Made by a program: the position numbers and the translations under genes
DNA from: JBCCCJ01 sp039029315
GTDB lineage: Bacteria; Bacteroidota; Bacteroidia; J057
DNA: 64,000 nt
Direction: 5' to 3'
NCBI GenBank assembly: GCA_039029315.1
Contig: JBCCGK010000017.1
Coordinates: 1 to 64,000 of the forward strand
Shown here: positions 61,585-64,000 of the stretch, piece by piece
Layout: each line of letters opens with the position of its first letter
Numbering within the stretch: the stretch's first letter is position 1
The notes under the pieces: model-generated
The model's input: the letters and a program-made list of their open reading frames with translations, nothing else
What the model was told of the DNA's origin: nothing
Database searches by the model: none

Positions 61585-61980
61585 ATGGCGATTTTTGACC
61601 GAACAGGATTCATCTTATATGTTATCCGCTATCAGGAATGTGTGGATTTTTACCAAAACAAATTGGGGTTACCCATCATGTTTACTTCAGATATGTTGAC
61701 CTGCTTTCAGTTTGGAGATGCATACTTGATGGTAGAATTTGATGATGAAACTACCCGCACGTCTCCTGAACCGATGGACAGATACAGAAGTTGTCTCAGG
61801 ATGAATGTGCCCAATGTGAAGGAATATGCAGACCGCCTTGCCCGACATCAGGTAGAGGTAGACTATCAAGAACACAGCTGGGGTACTGTCGCAAAATTTA
61901 CAGATCCGGAGGGCAATCTATGTGCATTCAAGGATTCAGATAAATTTGACCAGCAAATTCGGGATCATCTGTCTTCTTGA
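61585..61980 (+). CDS. VOC/glyoxalase family protein
   Basis: The protein has about 131 residues. The fold shows two beta-alpha-beta-beta-beta units: GFILYVIRYQECVDFYQNKLGL and the C-terminal AKFTDPEGNLCAFKD. Candidate metal ligands include the Glu of MVEFDDE and the C-terminal strand residues, but the canonical His is not clear, so activity is uncertain. The frame opens at a TTG (61558), and ATG at 61585 (MAIFDRTG) starts the domain properly. Confidence 0.88.
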   Translation: MAIFDRTGFILYVIRYQECVDFYQNKLGLPIMFTSDMLTCFQFGDAYLMVEFDDETTRTSPEPMDRYRSCLRMNVPNVKEYADRLARHQVEVDYQEHSWGTVAKFTDPEGNLCAFKDSDKFDQQIRDHLSS

Positions 61981-62186
61981 TTGGCAGTGCCAGATGGAAT
62001 CTACAGAAGTCAGCCGTCTTAATAATAGAAAACGCGAAATCCTTCTTGCTCAGACGCGTTCCTGGCTCTTTATTCTTGTAATCCTTTTGTTTTTCTTTTC
62101 TATGCTCATCCTCACATTGCCTGTATCTGTTCAGATTGGTAGGTTGCGGATGAGACTTCTTTGTAGTCAGACCATAGCTAGCTGAT

Positions 62187-62531
62187 ATGAACAAAGCATC
62201 TATTGCTCATCAATGGATCGATGCCTGGAATCGGCACGACCTACAAGCTGTGATGAAGTTGTACAGTGAGGATATTCAGCATGTTTCTCCCAAAATTGCC
62301 CGATATCTAGAGGTTGAAGGCAATCGGCTCCAAGGGAAAGATGCGCTTCACTCCTACTTCGAACAAGCACTGTCCAACAATCCAGCCCTGGAATTCGATT
62401 TGCATCATATTCTGGAAGGCCAGCAAAGCATGGTGTTGATTTATCGGAGGAATGGCACACAATTATCTGGCGAATATCTGGAGTTGAATCAGCAAGGATT
62501 GATCATGTCATCCCGTTCTCATTATCTATAA
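62187..62531 (+). CDS. SnoaL/NTF2-like family protein
   Basis: The 114-residue protein fits the small cone-shaped SnoaL fold: HQWIDAWNRHDLQAVMKLYSED, then RLQGKDALHSYFEQAL and the closing strands MVLIYRRNGTQLSGEYLEL. Such proteins may be polyketide cyclases, isomerases or simple binding proteins. It lies 9 bases before the DUF1330-like gene, so the two are likely one transcript. Confidence 0.88.
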   Translation: MNKASIAHQWIDAWNRHDLQAVMKLYSEDIQHVSPKIARYLEVEGNRLQGKDALHSYFEQALSNNPALEFDLHHILEGQQSMVLIYRRNGTQLSGEYLELNQQGLIMSSRSHYL

Positions 62532-62540
62532 GCCGTTGTC

Positions 62541-62843
62541 ATGATATATATTACACAGCTCATATTTGTCAAAGCTGGAAAAGAAGAGGCATTTCTTGAA
62601 TTTGAATCTCATGCACTTCCTTTGATGGCAGAGCATGGCGGCACTCTGTTGTACCGATTGAGACCGGATGAACATAGCTTTGTTCACGCAACTGGAGAGC
62701 TCCCATACGAGATTCACGTGATCGCCTTTGAATCTCAGGAAGCCTTGGACAGATTTCTTCAGGATGACAGAAGGCAAGCATTTTTACCCTTGAAAGAATC
62801 TTCCATCTCTTCTACACTATTGGTGAAAGGCCAGCGCATGTAG
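62541..62843 (+). CDS. DUF1330-like dimeric alpha/beta barrel protein
   Basis: The 100-residue protein has the ferredoxin-like pattern of DUF1330/ABM proteins: ITQLIFVKAGKEEAFLEFES, LLYRLRPDEHS, and HVIAFESQEALDRFLQDDRR. It probably forms a dimer. No catalytic residue is evident. It is coupled to the SnoaL-like gene and followed by the terminator of the convergent gene. Confidence 0.85.
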   Translation: MIYITQLIFVKAGKEEAFLEFESHALPLMAEHGGTLLYRLRPDEHSFVHATGELPYEIHVIAFESQEALDRFLQDDRRQAFLPLKESSISSTLLVKGQRM

Positions 62844-62865
62844 GTCTTTCCAGGATTTGGCAATC

Positions 62866-62897
62866 AAAAACCCCTGGCTAGACAAAGCAGCCAGGGG
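62866..62897 (-). terminator. Rho-independent terminator of the basic secreted protein gene
   Basis: Read on the minus strand, stem CCCCTGGCT/AGCCAGGGG (62897-62889 and 62879-62871) with a 9-base loop is followed by TTTTTG (62870-62865). It lies 73 bases behind the stop of the minus-strand gene at 62970. On the plus strand no T-run follows the stem, so it acts mainly in one direction. Confidence 0.75.
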
Positions 62898-62969
62898 TCA
62901 GGAAATAAGAGGGAACATAGCGGACATAGTCAAAGCGCAATATGAGGTCCCTCAAGGCAAAAATGACAA

Positions 62970-63299
62970 TTATCTCCTTCGATTCTGACGATCATGCTTT
63001 TGGTGATAGATATTGCGACTGGCGGCCTTTTGGTGTGCCTTGATCGCTCTCCGCTCTCTTCGTGTGACTTTACCATCTGCTTTTGCGGCTTTCTTATGCT
63101 GTTGCACTTTTTTCTGTTGTTTCTCTAACTGAATGACTTCTGCTTTGGTCAGTTGGCCAGATCTAACTCCCTGGTGGATACGTTTTTGTTGGTTGATTTG
63201 CTCTTTGGCGATCTTGGATGTGGATTGAGCAGCAGCAGTTCCGACGAAAGCGATGGAAAAGAGAGCAAAAATGGTGGTGATGATCAAGTTGATTTTCAT
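62970..63299 (-). CDS. Small basic secreted protein of unknown function
   Basis: The 109-residue protein has a signal peptide (residues 1-24, cut at AAAQS) and a very basic helical mature part: LTKAEVIQLEKQQKKVQQHK, then KAAKADGKVTRRERRAIKAHQ and a RQNRRR end. The pattern 'LTK.E...LE..Q..........A..DG.VT..ER' recurs in many Bacteroidota periplasmic proteins, possibly involved in metal or nucleic-acid binding. The function is unknown. It has its own terminator. Confidence 0.8.
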   Translation of the reverse strand: MKINLIITTIFALFSIAFVGTAAAQSTSKIAKEQINQQKRIHQGVRSGQLTKAEVIQLEKQQKKVQQHKKAAKADGKVTRRERRAIKAHQKAASRNIYHQKHDRQNRRR

Positions 63300-63627
63300 T
63301 GCAACATTCGTTTGTTCGTTGTACGTAAGTGAAAAGACACTTATTGGACTTATTGGAAGGAAAGATGTTTAATCTGTTGTCAGAAAAAACAGCTAAGACT
63401 GATCAAGCGTGCAGTATTCTGGCTTGAAGTGTGTAAATGATAGAAAAATGTGTGAGAGACATTTTTCCTTGAAGACAAGACCATTTTCTGTGAGCCAGAA
63501 ACCGATAGCTTCCCTACAATTCTCCCCCAAAATCATCACAAATCTCTTGTTATCAATCCTCAGCTGGAACTCTTGTTGCTTTTTCGCCGGGAAAGCCAGA
63601 AATTTGCACCCTGGAAAAGTATCCAAT
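63300..63627. other. Gene-poor 328-bp gap before def
   Basis: A 77-residue minus-strand frame (63393-63626) fills part of this gap but looks unlike a protein and ends abruptly. No repeat, RNA gene or clear promoter was recognised. The gap probably holds the two divergent promoters of the secreted-protein gene and def. Confidence 0.5.
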
Positions 63628-64000
63628 ATGATATTAAAGATTGTCAGTTACGGACACCCTAGTTTGAGAAGGGAAAACAAAGAGATTGGTCCCGACTATC
63701 CTGGTCTTCAGGAATTGATTGCCAATATGTATGAGACCATGTACGAGGCACAAGGTATCGGATTGGCGGCCCCACAGATCAATGTCCCTATTCGAATGTT
63801 TGTGGTAGATGGTTCTCCGGCTGAGGGGGCCTATGAGGAAGAAGTGATGGAAGGATTCAAAAAAGTATTCATCAATCCTCAGATCATAGAAGAAACGGGC
63901 GATAGCTGGACCTTTGAAGAAGGTTGCCTGAGTATTCCTGACATTCGGGAAAATGTCAACAGGCAGGGTGTGGTAACCATCACATATCTGGATGAGAATT
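63628..64000 (+). CDS. def: Peptide deformylase, 5' part (runs off the window)
   Basis: The first 124 codons are visible and the gene continues beyond the window. Motif I GIGLAAPQ lies near residue 44 and motif II EGCLSIP near residue 98. The third motif (HExDH) would lie outside. The enzyme removes the N-formyl group from new proteins, with a metal held by the Cys of motif II and the two His of motif III. The start ATG at 63628 gives the usual MILKIVSYGHPSLR. Upstream is a gene-poor gap. Confidence 0.95.
   Translation, partial: MILKIVSYGHPSLRRENKEIGPDYPGLQELIANMYETMYEAQGIGLAAPQINVPIRMFVVDGSPAEGAYEEEVMEGFKKVFINPQIIEETGDSWTFEEGCLSIPDIRENVNRQGVVTITYLDEN

Noticed and set aside
61994..62185. Possible small membrane protein between the VOC and SnoaL-like genes
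   Set aside because: One hydrophobic stretch only, odd flanking composition and a competing frame on the other strand. Too weak to call.
63393..63626. 77-residue minus-strand frame before def
   Set aside because: No domain or partner, and it occupies the place expected for promoters.

Overview
The window reads as chromosomal DNA of a Bacteroidota bacterium, most likely of the Saprospiria/Lewinella-like group. That placement is inference. It rests on many signal peptides cut after an 'AQ'-type site, short lipoprotein signals, Bacteroidota-style promoters (TTG, about 18 bases, TATATTTG), almost no Shine-Dalgarno sites, PorV/PorQ-like and DUF3108 proteins, and an abundance of CHAT/TPR, FGE-sulfatase and sigma-factor genes. 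No rRNA, tRNA, CRISPR array or phage was seen.

Region 1 (1-8244, minus strand) is a tightly packed hydrogenase-maturation operon: hypB-hypF-hypC-hypD-hypE, then a six-bladed NHL protein, a nickel-type transporter, a 76-residue unknown and a bifunctional-nuclease/UVR protein. Most junctions overlap or nearly touch. hypA and the hydrogenase subunits are not in the window. An unrelated secreted protein (8245-9741) follows.

Region 2 (9864-27502) is the most unusual part. A plus-strand operon encodes a sigma factor, a membrane-anchored TPR protein, a secreted unknown, a two-helix membrane protein whose cytoplasmic N-terminus looks like effector-associated domain 11 (EAD11), and a secreted trypsin-like protease carrying three FGE-sulfatase domains. 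Opposite lie two translationally coupled TPR-CHAT (caspase-like) proteins that share a 187-bp near-identical block. Divergent from these is a second group: a small protein with a glycine-rich amphipathic segment, an Arg/Pro-rich coiled-coil protein, a subtilisin and an OmpA-like protein. A two-part motif with identical spacing stands before 11401 and 23097 and links the two groups. The best reading is a protease-centred biological-conflict or regulated-death module under a dedicated sigma factor.

Region 3 (27503-46733) is mostly housekeeping and accessory genes: a repeat-rich gap, an XRE regulator, a kinase-M23-aminotransferase fusion, a DUF3108 protein, a PorV-like barrel, FolC, a ComF-like phosphoribosyltransferase, an ECF sigma factor with a barrel-type partner, a sulfatase, an aldo/keto reductase, an AraC-type membrane regulator and a serine hydrolase lipoprotein.

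Region 4 (46668-55402, minus strand) is a five- or six-gene redox operon: an unknown protein, a GST-P450 fusion, a membrane protein with a duplicated 'HFARW' module, a DyP-type peroxidase, and a 957-residue fusion of two different FAD amine oxidases. It carries no electron-transfer partner for the P450. An H2O2-linked oxidative pathway is plausible and appears undescribed.

Region 5 (55649-64000) holds small membrane proteins, an excisionase-like HTH gene next to a 143-bp MITE-like element, a decayed gene, a lipoprotein, a SulP anion transporter, small VOC, SnoaL-like and DUF1330-like proteins, a basic secreted protein, and the 5' part of def (peptide deformylase).
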